From contig NZ_FOLP01000014.1 of NCBI RefSeq assembly GCF_900112425.1, positions 1-64,000 of the forward strand: DNA of 64,000 nucleotides. Direction: 5' to 3'. The position numbers were made by a program, and so were the translations under genes. This document shows, one piece after another, positions 40,915 to 49,547 of the stretch (its first letter is position 1; every line of letters starts with the position of its first letter). The notes under the pieces were generated by a model that did not search any database, was not told the DNA's origin, and was given only the letters and a program-made list of their open reading frames with translations. Source of the DNA: Variovorax sp. OK212 (GTDB lineage: Bacteria; Pseudomonadota; Gammaproteobacteria; Burkholderiales; Burkholderiaceae_C).

Positions 40915-42468
40915 TCATGAGGGCTCGTCGCGCAGCCGCGCCTTGTGGATCTTGCCGGCCGGGGTCAGCGGCAGCTGCTCGCGCAGCACGATGTGCCGCG
41001 GCATCTTGTAGTCGGCGATGCGGCCGGCGCAGTGCGCGAGCAGCGCGTCCACCGTCGGCGCGCGGCCGTCCCTGGGCACGACGAAGTAGCGGCCGACCTC
41101 GCCCAGCACCGCGTCGGGCACGCCGATGCCGGCCACCATCAGCACGTCGGGGTGGCTTGCGATCAGCGCCTCCACCTCGGCCGGGTAGACGTTGAAGCCG
41201 CCCTGGATGTACATGTCCTTCATGCGGCCCTTGAGCGTGATGAAGCCGCGCGCGTCCACCAGGCCGAGGTCGCCCGTGTGCAGCCATCCTTCGCCGAAGG
41301 CGCCGGCCCCCGCGGCCGCGCCGATGTAGCCGGGCACCACGCCCAGGCCGCGAAAGCACAGCTCGCCGATCTCGCCCGGCGCCAGCACGGCGCCGCCGGG
41401 GGCGCGCACCTGCACCTCCACGCCCTGCAAGGGCTGGCCGATGGCCTGCATGAGGTCGTCGTCGGCGCAGTCCGCGGGCGACATCACCAAGGCGCCCGAG
41501 GACTCCGACAGCCCGTAGAGGTTCATGACCGTCGCGCCCGGCATGCGCGCCTTCAGCTGCGCGAGCAAGGTGGCGTCGGCATTCGAGCCGCCGGTGACGA
41601 TGAGCCGCACGCTGCCCAGGTCGACCGACGCCGACGAGGGGTGCATCAGCAGCAGGGTCAGCATGGTCGGCACGCCGACCAGCAAGGCGGGCGGACGCCG
41701 ACGGACCATGTCGAGCACGGTCTGCGCCTTGAAGGTGCCGACCAGTTCGCAACTGCCGCCGGCCAGCAGCTGCGACAGCACGCCGCAGGTGATGCCGCCC
41801 ACATGGTTGAGCGGATTTCCCAGCTGCAGCAGCTCGCCGGGGCGCATGCCGGTGTGGCGGGCCTGCCCCCAGGCCGAGGCGAGCATGCTGGCATGCGTGA
41901 GCGCGCAGCCCTTGGGCTGCCCGGTGGTGCCGGAGGTGTAGATGACCATCGCGAGGTCGTCCGCCCGCACGGCCGCGGACGCTGCGCCGAGCAGGTCACG
42001 CCGCACCGGCGCCGCCGCCATGGCGGCGAAGCGCGCGCCGTCGAGCGTCACCACCTGCTGCAATGCCGGCAGCCGCGGCGCCAGGCGCTCGAACATCGCC
42101 GCGCAGTCGAAGTCGTCCACCTGCCCGACGGTGAACACCGCCTGGCAGGCGCTGTCGGCGAGCATGAACGCGAGTTCGCTGTCGCGGTAGCGCGGACTCA
42201 GCGCGACCACCGCCACGCCGATGCGCGCGGCCGCGAAGAAGAGCTGCAGCCATTCGATGCGGTTGGGCGACAGCAGCGCGATGCGCCCGCCGCGGCGCAG
42301 CCCCATGTCCCACAGGGCCGTGGCGAGGTGCTCGCTGGCTTGCGCGGCCTGGGCGAAGGTGAAGCTGCGTTCGCCGTCGATGTAGGCCTCGACCCCGGGA
42401 TGCCGCTGCGCGGCGCGGTCCAGGGCTTCGAAGAGTTTCAGTTCGGTCTCGGGTCCGGCGGAAGGCAT
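40915..42468 (-). CDS. AMP-binding acyl-CoA synthetase, second copy
   Basis: This is a 517-residue ANL-family ligase from the ATG giving MPSAGPETELKLFEALDRA. The motifs are VIYTSGTTGQPKGCALTHAS, NLYGLSESSGALV, LHTGDLGLVDARGFITLKGR with MKDMYIQGGFNVYPAEVE, and the end LPLTPAGKIHKARLRDE with the catalytic Lys. It belongs with fatty- or aromatic-acid CoA ligases rather than acetyl-CoA synthetase. It is divergent from the CYP102-type P450 gene across a 200-base gap that contains a palindrome, so the two could share a regulator. Convergent with the binding-protein gene. Confidence 0.9.
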   Translation of the reverse strand: MPSAGPETELKLFEALDRAAQRHPGVEAYIDGERSFTFAQAAQASEHLATALWDMGLRRGGRIALLSPNRIEWLQLFFAAARIGVAVVALSPRYRDSELAFMLADSACQAVFTVGQVDDFDCAAMFERLAPRLPALQQVVTLDGARFAAMAAAPVRRDLLGAASAAVRADDLAMVIYTSGTTGQPKGCALTHASMLASAWGQARHTGMRPGELLQLGNPLNHVGGITCGVLSQLLAGGSCELVGTFKAQTVLDMVRRRPPALLVGVPTMLTLLLMHPSSASVDLGSVRLIVTGGSNADATLLAQLKARMPGATVMNLYGLSESSGALVMSPADCADDDLMQAIGQPLQGVEVQVRAPGGAVLAPGEIGELCFRGLGVVPGYIGAAAGAGAFGEGWLHTGDLGLVDARGFITLKGRMKDMYIQGGFNVYPAEVEALIASHPDVLMVAGIGVPDAVLGEVGRYFVVPRDGRAPTVDALLAHCAGRIADYKMPRHIVLREQLPLTPAGKIHKARLRDEPS

Positions 42469-42627
42469 GGCATGGCGGGGTGAAAGCAAGGGGTGGCCGC
42501 AGCGTAGGGGGCGCCCCCGGCACCGGCTTGCGTCAACAGGCTGGCGGCACCCGCGGGGCGCCGGGCCTAAGGGAATCCCCGCCCCGCCCGCCCCCCGTGC
42601 CATCGGGATACTCCGGTTGTTACATCC

Positions 42628-42637
42628 CGGATATCCG
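42628..42637. promoter_or_regulatory. Palindrome upstream of the P450 gene
   Basis: CGGATATCCG is a perfect 10-base palindrome, 31 bases before the P450 ATG in the divergent promoter region. The Bacillus regulator BM3R1, a TetR protein, is known to bind a palindrome with CGGA...TCCG ends upstream of P450 BM3, so this is a candidate operator. The similarity is only at the ends. Confidence 0.35.
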
Positions 42638-42668
42638 AAGCGGGTCCATTCCAAAGGCACATCACCCC

Positions 42669-45600
42669 ATGGCAGGCAAAAACTCGCTCTACCCGATCCC
42701 GCATCCGGCGAAGAAGCCCTTCGTCGGCAACCTGCTGTCGATCGGGTCCGACTCTCCCGTGCTCGACATGTGGAAGATCGCGCAGGACCTCGGCGGCATC
42801 TACTGGCTCGACATGCCGGGCATGCCGGTGATCGTGGTGTCGTCGCCCGCGCTGGTCGACGAACTCTGCGAGGAGGCACGCTTCGACAAGAGCACGCGCG
42901 GCGCGCTGCGCCGGCTGCGCGCCGCGTCGCACGGCCTGTTCACCTCCGACACGCACGAGGAGACCTGGTCGAAGCCGCACAACATCCTGTTGGCCAACTT
43001 CAGCCAGCGCGCCATGCAGGCCTACCACCCGATGATGCTGGACATCGCGGGCCAGCTGGTGACCAAGTGGGAGCGGCTGAACTTCGACGAAGAGGTGGAC
43101 GTGGTGCGCGACATGACCGCGCTCACGCTCGACACCATCGGCCTGTGCGGCTTCGGCTACCGCTTCAACTCGTTCTACCGCGAGGGCTTCCACCCCTTCG
43201 TCGATGCGATGGTGCGCACGCTGGAGACGGTGCAGAACCGCCGCGGCCTGCCGCTCGAGGAATTCATGCTGAAGAAGGAGCTTGCGCAGCAGCGCAAGGA
43301 CATCCGCTACATGCACAAGATGGTGGAAGACATCATCGCGGAGCGGCGCGCCAGCGGCGCCGACATTGCCACCAAGCCCGACCTGCTGAGCTACATGATC
43401 GCGGGCGTGGACAAGAAGAGCGGCGAGCAGCTCACCGACAAGATGATCCGCGACGAGTGCATCGAATTCCTCATCGCGGGGCACGAGACCACCAGCGGGC
43501 TGCTGTCGTTCGCCATCTACTTCCTGCTGAACAACCCCGAGGCGCTGGCCAAGGCGCAGGCCGAAGTCGACAACGTGTTCGGCCCCGACACCACGCAGAA
43601 GCCCACCTACGCGCAGGTCAACCGGCTGCAGTACGTGATGCAGGTGCTGAAGGAGTCGCTGCGCATGTTCCCCACCGCGCCGGCCATCTCGATGCGCGCG
43701 AAGGAAGACACGACGATCGGCGGGCAGTACACGATCAAGAAGAACAACATGGTCATCATGCATGCGCTGGCGCTGCATCGAGACAAAGGCATCTGGGGCG
43801 AGAACGCCGACCAGTTCAATCCCGACAACTTCACGCGCGAGGCCGAGCGCGAGCGGCCGGTGAACGCCTTCAAGCCCTTCGGCAACGGGCAGCGCGCCTG
43901 CATCGGGCGGCAGTTCGCCCTGCAGGAGGCGGTGCTCACGCTGGGCATGATCCTGCAGCGCTTCAACCTGGTGGACCACACGGGCTACCAGCTGAAGATC
44001 AAGGAGGCGCTCACCATCAAGCCCGAGGGCTTCAGGATCAAGGCGCTGCTGCGCGACCCGGCCACGCGCCCGCGCGGCAACATGACCGACGCGGCGGCCG
44101 CGCCCGTGCAGCCCACGCAACCCGCGCAACGCAAGCCGCAGGCCGCGCGCCACGGCACCTCGCTGCTGGTGCTGCAGGGCTCCAACCTCGGCACGGCCGA
44201 AGACCTGGCGCGCCAGCTGGCCGAGGCCGGCGAGATGCGCGGCTTCTCCACGCAGCTGGCCTCGCTGGACGACTACGCCGAGCGGCTGCCGGCCAACGGC
44301 GCGGTGGCGATCGTCTGCGCCTCGTACAACGGCGTGGCGCCCGACAACGCGGCCGAGTTCCACCGCTGGCTCGACAAGGCCGACGATGCGCTCAACGGCG
44401 TGCGCTTCAGCGTGTTCGGCTGCGGCAACACCGACTGGGCCGCGACCTACCAGGCCGTGCCGCGGCGCATCGACGAGCGGCTCGAGGCGCTGGGCGCCAC
44501 GCGCGTGCATCCGCGCGGCGAAGGCGATGCGCGCGAGGACATGGACGGCGCCTTCCAGGACTGGAGCGATGCGTTGTGGCCTGAACTGGTGAAGGCCTTC
44601 GACATCAAGACCGGCGCCGGCACGCCCGTGCAGAGCGAGCCGCTCTACACGCTGGAAGAGCTGCCGCCGCCGCAGAAGAACGCGATCGTCGACGCGCTGG
44701 GCGCGGTGGCGCTGCGGGTGATCGAGAACCGCGAGCTGCAAAGCAGCAGCGGCAGCAGTAGCGGCAACCCCGACGGTGAGGCGGTCCGCTCCACGCGCCA
44801 TGTCGAACTGATGCTGCCCGAGGGCCTGATCTACCGCGCCGGCGACCACCTGAGCGTGGTGCCGCGCAACAGCCCGAAGCAGGTCGAGCGCGCGATGGCG
44901 CGTTTCGGCTTCGACCGCACGGCCCACGTGCGCCTGCATGCGGGCGCGGGCCGCAAGGCGGCACTGCCGGTGGAACAGGTGATTGCGGTCGACCGCCTGC
45001 TGGGCGACTACGTCGAGCTGCAGGACGTGGCCACGCGCAAGCAGATCGCCACGCTCGCGGCCCATACCGAATGCCCCTTCACCCGACCGAAGCTGGTGGC
45101 CCTGTCGGGCAGCGACGAAGCCTCGCAGGCCGCCTACAAGGCCGAGGTGCTGCACAAGCGCAAGTCGCTGCTCGACCTGCTGGAAGAGCACCGCGCGTGC
45201 CAGGTGCCGTTCGCGGTGTTCCTGGAAATGCTGTCGCCGCTGTCGCCGCGCTACTACTCGATCTCCTCCTCACCGACGATGACGCCGGGCAGGTGCAGCG
45301 TGACGGTGGGCGTGGTGAATGGGCCCGCGAAGTCGGGCCTCGGCACCTTCGAGGGCGTGTGCTCCAACTTCCTGGCGCGCGCCGAAGCCGGCGACACGGT
45401 GCACGGCGTGGTGCGCGAGACCACGGCCGAAGGCTTCCGGCTGCCCGACGAGGCGAGCCGCCCGCTGATCATGGTCGGCCCGGGCACCGGCCTCGCGCCG
45501 TTCCGCGGCTTCCTGCAGGAGCGCGCGGCGCAGGTCGAGGCGGGGCACGCGGTGGGCGAGGCGCTGCTGTTCTTCGGCTGCCGCCATCCGGAGCAGGACT

Positions 45601-45908
45601 TCATCTACGCCGACGAGCTCAACGCCTGGGCGCACCGCGGCGTGATGAAGCTGCACACCGCGTTCTCGCGCGCGGGCGAGCGCAAGGTCTACGTGCAGGA
45701 CCTGATCCGCGAACAGGCGGCACAGGTGTGGCAGCTGCTGGAAGCCGGCGCCGTGGTCTACGTGTGCGGCGACGGCTCGCGCATGGAGCCCGACGTGCGC
45801 CGCACGCTCAGCGACCTGGCGCGCGAGCACGGGCACGACAGCGCCGCGTGGATGGACCGGATGATTGCCGACCAGCGCTACGTGCTGGACGTGTGGGCCG
45901 GCAGCTGA
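42669..45908 (+). CDS. Self-sufficient CYP102-type P450/NADPH reductase
   Basis: This is a 1079-residue fusion of a haem hydroxylase and its reductase, organised like P450 BM3. The P450 part (1-455) has the I-helix AGHETTSG, ExxR in KESLRMFP, and haem loop FGNGQRACIGRQ with Cys411. A linker leads to an FMN flavodoxin domain (about 495-635: LQGSNLGTAEDLA, CASYNGVAPDNAAEF, FGCGNTDWAATYQ). The FAD/NADPH domain follows (RYYSISSSP, VGPGTGLAPFRGFLQE, FFGCRHPEQDF), ending YVLDVWAGS. The active-site Phe87 of BM3 is kept (Phe91 in HGLFTS). However, the BM3 residues Arg47 and Tyr51 that hold the fatty-acid carboxylate align with Met52 and Val56. So the substrate may not be a simple free fatty acid. Confidence 0.95.
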   Translation: MAGKNSLYPIPHPAKKPFVGNLLSIGSDSPVLDMWKIAQDLGGIYWLDMPGMPVIVVSSPALVDELCEEARFDKSTRGALRRLRAASHGLFTSDTHEETWSKPHNILLANFSQRAMQAYHPMMLDIAGQLVTKWERLNFDEEVDVVRDMTALTLDTIGLCGFGYRFNSFYREGFHPFVDAMVRTLETVQNRRGLPLEEFMLKKELAQQRKDIRYMHKMVEDIIAERRASGADIATKPDLLSYMIAGVDKKSGEQLTDKMIRDECIEFLIAGHETTSGLLSFAIYFLLNNPEALAKAQAEVDNVFGPDTTQKPTYAQVNRLQYVMQVLKESLRMFPTAPAISMRAKEDTTIGGQYTIKKNNMVIMHALALHRDKGIWGENADQFNPDNFTREAERERPVNAFKPFGNGQRACIGRQFALQEAVLTLGMILQRFNLVDHTGYQLKIKEALTIKPEGFRIKALLRDPATRPRGNMTDAAAAPVQPTQPAQRKPQAARHGTSLLVLQGSNLGTAEDLARQLAEAGEMRGFSTQLASLDDYAERLPANGAVAIVCASYNGVAPDNAAEFHRWLDKADDALNGVRFSVFGCGNTDWAATYQAVPRRIDERLEALGATRVHPRGEGDAREDMDGAFQDWSDALWPELVKAFDIKTGAGTPVQSEPLYTLEELPPPQKNAIVDALGAVALRVIENRELQSSSGSSSGNPDGEAVRSTRHVELMLPEGLIYRAGDHLSVVPRNSPKQVERAMARFGFDRTAHVRLHAGAGRKAALPVEQVIAVDRLLGDYVELQDVATRKQIATLAAHTECPFTRPKLVALSGSDEASQAAYKAEVLHKRKSLLDLLEEHRACQVPFAVFLEMLSPLSPRYYSISSSPTMTPGRCSVTVGVVNGPAKSGLGTFEGVCSNFLARAEAGDTVHGVVRETTAEGFRLPDEASRPLIMVGPGTGLAPFRGFLQERAAQVEAGHAVGEALLFFGCRHPEQDFIYADELNAWAHRGVMKLHTAFSRAGERKVYVQDLIREQAAQVWQLLEAGAVVYVCGDGSRMEPDVRRTLSDLAREHGHDSAAWMDRMIADQRYVLDVWAGS

Positions 45909-45936
45909 CGGTCGTCCGGCACCGAAGGTGCTGCAG

Positions 45937-46644
45937 CTAGACCTGCAGCGCCGCGGCGTGCGCCTCGAAGGTGCCGCGCACCTTCCAGCCCTCGGGCGTC
46001 AGCGCAATCACCTGGTCCGAGAGCCCGCGCGCGCCGGCTTCGGCCTTCACGCGCGCCGCCGACGAGCACATGAGCTGCAGCATGGTCGAGGCCGAGATCG
46101 GTTCGCCGGCAATCTCGAGCTTGGCACCGCTGTCCATGTAATAGAGCGCGTTTTGACTTGGAACCGCCGCGATCAGCTCGCCCTTGAAGCCACGCGACAG
46201 CCGGGCCCACAGCTCGGGCAGCACCAGCATGCTGGCTTCGAGGTCGTGGCCCGTGACCAGCGCCTTGTACACGGTGAGGTCCTGCGTGGCGATGTTCGCT
46301 CCGGCCTTGCGCTGCAGGTTGTCCAGGGCCTGCTCGTGCAGCGCCTGCGGGTCGAGCCCCATGCCCATGAGGCACCGGCTGGTCAACGGCATGGCGGGGG
46401 CGCCAGGGGTGGAGGGCGCAGGTGAATCGATGGTGTAGGTGACCTGCAGGTCCAGCTTCGCATCCTGGCCGAGCGCCGAGGTGAAGGCCCTGCGGACGCC
46501 ATGCGGGGTGAGCGTGTCGAGTGCATCGAGGGTGGGCTCCGGGCCGGCTGCGCTGCCGGGGCCGGGGCCGGGACCGCGCAGGGTGTCGGCGTGGGCGATG
46601 CGGGGATAGACGCGGGGATGGGTGCGATGCGGGGTGCAGTTCAT
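45937..46644 (-). CDS. DUF1444 (YtpQ-like) protein
   Basis: This is a protein of about 235 residues from the ATG giving MNCTPHRTHPRVYPR; a longer start at 46683 is possible but adds a low-complexity stretch. The first 60 residues are Pro/Gly/Ala-rich and poorly conserved in appearance. The rest resembles DUF1444: LDPQALHEQALDNLQRKAG, VTGHDLEASMLVLPELWARL, FKGELIAAVPSQNALYYMDS and PISASTMLQLMCSSAA. Function is unknown in the family. It converges on the P450 gene and is followed upstream by its own short leader and a terminator belonging to the hydrolase gene. Confidence 0.55.
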   Translation of the reverse strand: MNCTPHRTHPRVYPRIAHADTLRGPGPGPGSAAGPEPTLDALDTLTPHGVRRAFTSALGQDAKLDLQVTYTIDSPAPSTPGAPAMPLTSRCLMGMGLDPQALHEQALDNLQRKAGANIATQDLTVYKALVTGHDLEASMLVLPELWARLSRGFKGELIAAVPSQNALYYMDSGAKLEIAGEPISASTMLQLMCSSAARVKAEAGARGLSDQVIALTPEGWKVRGTFEAHAAALQV

Positions 46645-46706
46645 GACGGGCGCCATTGTTCCGGCAGGGCCGCGGGGCACCAAGGTCAGAAGTCACGTTC
46701 TGCAAA

Positions 46707-46735
46707 CGAAGAAGCCGGCAGTGCCGGCTTCTTCG
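46707..46735 (-). terminator. Terminator after the alpha/beta hydrolase
   Basis: CGAAGAAGCCGGC-AGT-GCCGGCTTCTTCG is a 13-base-pair perfect hairpin, 12 bases beyond the hydrolase stop on the minus strand. The T-tract is interrupted, so strength is uncertain. Confidence 0.65.
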
Positions 46736-46747
46736 TGCTTTCGTGAA

Positions 46748-47527
46748 TCACATCTCGCGATCGGGGTCCGGATACACCAGCGGCCCCAGCAAGCCGCGAT
46801 TGAAGGGCTTCCACTGGCCCTCGGCCTGCGCCAGCCGGTCGGCCACCGCGTACAGCACGGCGGGATGCGCGCCCAGGCCCAGGTGGCTGGCCATCACCTC
46901 GATGTTTTCCGACTGCGGGCCGGTCTTCTCGATGCTGCAGCGCCAGGCCACCACGCCGTCGGTGCGGCTGAAGATCGAGGTGGTCGGCACGGGCGGGGTG
47001 GGCTGCACGAACTTCATGCGCCGCGGATCGTGTGAACTTTGCCCGCTCACGCCCTCGTACACGCGCCACGCGTTGGTGGCGCGCGGGCTGCCCGAGAACG
47101 GGCTGCCCAGCGTGATGACGTTGCGGATCATGTGCGAGTACGACGACGCCAGCAGCCGCGCGTACACGCCGCCCAGGCTCCAGCCGATGACGCTGACCTT
47201 CTCGCCGTTCTTCTCGTGCAGCGTCTTGAGCAGCTCGACCATGCCGTCTTCCACGCCTTCGCGCGGACCGAGGTTGCGGCCCAGGCCCCAGCCGTGCGCG
47301 TCGTAGCCGCGGCTGCACAGGTAGCGGCGCAGCAGCAGCGTGGAGCCGTCGCCGGCCACCAGGCCGGGCAGCACGATCACCGGGTGGCCGTCGCCGCGCG
47401 GCGTGAGCTGCAGCAGGGGCCACATGGCGATGCCGGCGCCGGTTTCCCAGAGCGCGCGGGCTTCGGCCAGCAGCAGCAGGCGCGAGGGCGGTGCGATGGG
47501 TTCCTTGGCATGGGTGGCGGTGGTCAT
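46748..47527 (-). CDS. Alpha/beta hydrolase (lipase/esterase-like)
   Basis: This is a 259-residue soluble hydrolase. I use the ATG giving MTTATHAKEPIAPPSR because AAGGAG sits nine bases upstream; the ATG 36 bases earlier lacks this. The oxyanion region is VIVLPGLVAGDGSTLLLRRY, the nucleophile elbow is VIGWSLGGVYARLLA with Ser in GWSLGG, and later parts are TLGSPFSG, SRTDGVVAW (Asp) and MASHLGLGAHP (His). This arrangement resembles lipase-like or PGAP1-like hydrolases. Placed next to the TetR, granule-protein and wax-ester-synthase genes, it could release stored lipid, which is inference. Confidence 0.83.
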   Translation of the reverse strand: MTTATHAKEPIAPPSRLLLLAEARALWETGAGIAMWPLLQLTPRGDGHPVIVLPGLVAGDGSTLLLRRYLCSRGYDAHGWGLGRNLGPREGVEDGMVELLKTLHEKNGEKVSVIGWSLGGVYARLLASSYSHMIRNVITLGSPFSGSPRATNAWRVYEGVSGQSSHDPRRMKFVQPTPPVPTTSIFSRTDGVVAWRCSIEKTGPQSENIEVMASHLGLGAHPAVLYAVADRLAQAEGQWKPFNRGLLGPLVYPDPDREM

Positions 47528-47613
47528 GGTGGATGGCTCCTTGTCGGTTTTTATCTTCTTCATTGCGAACCTGGGGCTGTGGCAGCCAACGCCCCGTCGG
47601 ACAACGTCGTCAT

Positions 47614-48249
47614 TTATCCGAGGTATTTACCCCTCAGGTAATCGAGGTAAGCCCTCGATTCGCTGGAAACATACGGCGAAACCAGGGTGAGTGTGTAGAA
47701 AGCCGCCAGGCCGGGGTCGGCCTGCGCGAGCGCGTCGCGGCCCGGCACGAGGCGCTCGAACGACAGCCAGCAGGTGGTGGTGAAGACCATCTGCAGCGCC
47801 AGGATGCGCGCCTGCTCCGCGCTGGTCTCGATCACGCCGGAGGCGACCAGCCCTTCGCACAGCGCCTGCGCGGCCAGCAGGTTCTGCGCCGTCATGGCCT
47901 GCGCGCGCTGGCCCAGCGCGGGGTATTCGCCGGCCAGGAAGGCCATGTCGCGGTAGATGAAGCGGTATTCGTCGATGGCCTCGAAGCGCAGGTGCAGCGC
48001 GAGCCAGAGGTCGTCGATGGCGGCAATGGCGACCGAGGAGCCGTTCAGCGCCTCGAGCCGCTGCTCGAAGCGCCGGAACAGCCACTCGACGATCAGCTGC
48101 TTGGCCTTGAAGTGGTAGTGCAGGTTGCCCGGGCTGATGCCGAGCTCGGCCGCGATCTTGTGCGTCGACACGGCAGCGAGGCCTTGCGCGTTGAACAGCG
48201 CGAGGCTGGTCTGCAGGATGCGGTCGCGTGTGGTGTTGGAACTGGCCAC
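47614..48249 (-). CDS. TetR-family regulator of the storage-lipid locus
   Basis: This is a 211-residue TetR-type regulator with the DNA-binding part RDRILQTSLALFNAQGLAAV, STHKIAAELGISPGNLHYHF and KAKQLIVEWLFRRFE (residues 6-65). The helix SPGNLHYHFKAKQ is very regular for the family. The ligand domain has DEYRFIYRDMAFLAGEYPAL and a C-terminal helix pair. It lies between the hydrolase gene and the granule-protein genes on the same strand, so it may regulate them and itself. The last codons overlap a 16-base sequence also found near the LuxR gene. Confidence 0.85.
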   Translation of the reverse strand: MASSNTTRDRILQTSLALFNAQGLAAVSTHKIAAELGISPGNLHYHFKAKQLIVEWLFRRFEQRLEALNGSSVAIAAIDDLWLALHLRFEAIDEYRFIYRDMAFLAGEYPALGQRAQAMTAQNLLAAQALCEGLVASGVIETSAEQARILALQMVFTTTCWLSFERLVPGRDALAQADPGLAAFYTLTLVSPYVSSESRAYLDYLRGKYLG

Positions 48250-48276
48250 GAACGGCTTGCGTAGTCGCTCGGCGGC

Positions 48277-48765
48277 TCAGCGCCTGGCGCGGCTGCGCGG
48301 GGCAGCCTTGGCGGTGGCGGCGGTGCCTTGGGGGCTTCGGGTGCCTTGGCTGCCTTCGAGCTGCGCCACGCGTTCGCGCAGCGTCGCAACCTCGTCGCGC
48401 AGGGCCTGCACCTCTTCGGCGCCGGGCATGCCCAGGCGCTGCAGCGCGGTGGCGACGCGCTGGTCGAACACGTCCTCGAACTTGCGGATGCCGAAGCCGT
48501 CGAGCCCCGGCACCTTGCCCTGCCCGATGCCGAGCAGGCCTTCGATGACGTTGGCCTGGCGCTTGGCGACGTCGTTGCGCACGTTGTCCAGCGCCTTCAG
48601 GCCGGCACGCAGCAGGCCTTCGGCCTTGCCGGGTTCCGCGGGCTTGCCGGCCGCGGGCGCCGCCTTGCGTGGCGCGGCTTTCTTCGCCGCAGGCGTCTTC
48701 CTTGCAGGCTTTGCGGGTGCCGCCCTCTTCTTCAACTTTGCAGTTTCGTCAGGACGGGTCGCCAT
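48277..48765 (-). CDS. PhaF/PhaI-like polyhydroxyalkanoate granule protein
   Basis: This is a 162-residue protein whose C-terminal half (about residues 50-145) matches granule-associated phasins of the PhaF/PhaI type: GLLRAGLKALDNVRNDVAK, KFEDVFDQRVATALQRLGMP and VQALRDEVATLRERVAQLEG, the last two being the usual oligomerising coiled coil. The N-terminal 45 residues are Lys/Ala/Pro-rich (PAKPARKTPAAKKAAPRKAA), like the histone-type region that PhaF uses to bind DNA. In PhaF that region is C-terminal, so the order is reversed here. A second basic patch ends the chain. It likely coats or tethers PHA or neutral-lipid granules. Confidence 0.72.
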   Translation of the reverse strand: MATRPDETAKLKKRAAPAKPARKTPAAKKAAPRKAAPAAGKPAEPGKAEGLLRAGLKALDNVRNDVAKRQANVIEGLLGIGQGKVPGLDGFGIRKFEDVFDQRVATALQRLGMPGAEEVQALRDEVATLRERVAQLEGSQGTRSPQGTAATAKAAPRSRARR

Positions 48766-48796
48766 GCAGTGCTCCAGGTACCGGAAAAATGAGAAA

Positions 48797-48814
48797 GGGC
48801 GCCGCGAGGCGCCC
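48797..48814 (-). terminator. Terminator between the two granule-type genes
   Basis: GGGCGCC-GCGA-GGCGCCC forms a seven-base-pair GC stem seven bases after the stop of the 184-residue gene, followed on the minus strand by a pyrimidine-rich tract with five T residues. It may reduce read-through into the PhaF-like gene. Confidence 0.6.
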
Positions 48815-48820
48815 CGGGGG

Positions 48821-49375
48821 TCAGGCCGCCTTGCGGGCGGCAGCGCGGCGAACCGGCTTCTTGGCCACGGCGGCCTTGGCCTTCACCGTGCGCACCGGCG
48901 CGGCTTGCTCGGCGCCGCTCACGCGGGCTTCGATCTGCTTGGTGCCGGCAACGATCTTGTCGGCGATCTGCACCGAGACGGTGGCGATCGGCTGGTTCAG
49001 CGCGCCCAGGGCGTTGATCACCGAGGTGGCGACCGGCGACTCGACGCGGGCCACGCGGCCGGCCACGGTTTCGATGCCGCTGGCGGTGCCGGCGGCCATG
49101 CGGTCCATCACGGACACGATGCGGCCGGTGTCGATGTCCAGGCGGTTGGCCAGGAAACCGTTGATCTTTTCCTGCGCGCCGATCAGGTTGGCCTTCACCT
49201 GTTCGCTCACCAGCGGGATCTGGCGATTGCCGAGGAATTCGCTGTAGCGCGAAGCGGCGCCGCCCAGCAGGCGGTGCACGCCGGTGCGGTAGGCGCCGAC
49301 CAGGGTCTTGCCGGCGTCGTTGTACTGGCCGACGACGTGAAGGGCTGCGGAAGCGATGGTGGTTTGCGTGGACAT
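48821..49375 (-). CDS. Small helical protein with basic tail, phasin-like
   Basis: This is a 184-residue protein I do not firmly recognise. It has no signal peptide. Residues 1-150 are amphipathic helices without Cys or Trp (LHVVGQYNDAGKTLVGAYRT, LSEQ-like VSEQVKANLIGAQEKINGFL, IETVAGRVARVESPVATSVI), similar in style to phasins. The last 30 residues are Lys/Arg/Ala-rich (VKAKAAVAKKPVRRAAARKA). Position between the PhaF-like gene and the wax ester synthase suggests that it too binds lipid granules, with a basic tail for DNA or polyanion contact. Phasin family membership is an inference. Confidence 0.55.
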   Translation of the reverse strand: MSTQTTIASAALHVVGQYNDAGKTLVGAYRTGVHRLLGGAASRYSEFLGNRQIPLVSEQVKANLIGAQEKINGFLANRLDIDTGRIVSVMDRMAAGTASGIETVAGRVARVESPVATSVINALGALNQPIATVSVQIADKIVAGTKQIEARVSGAEQAAPVRTVKAKAAVAKKPVRRAAARKAA

Positions 49376-49463
49376 GGTGATTTCCTTGAAGTTGATGGGC
49401 TCGCGAAGGAAACGGGTGTCTGTCGATCGCGATGGGCCTATCTTCTTCTGCAGGGCCTAGGCC

Positions 49464-49491
49464 TGGAAAACTAGAACGGTTGGAAAACTAG
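49464..49491. repeat. Direct repeat upstream of the phasin-like gene
   Basis: TGGAAAACTAG occurs at 49464-49474 and again at 49481-49491, start to start 17 bases apart, about 90 bases before the ATG of the 184-residue gene. It is AT-rich in a GC-rich background. A protein bound to both copies would sit on nearly the same... face of the helix only approximately, since 17 bases is 1.6 turns. Candidate operator. Confidence 0.4.
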
Positions 49492-49547
49492 TCCAACTGC
49501 CCCAATTTTCCCGAATCTTCTTCGCCAGGCCCGGCGACCTGCGCCGA

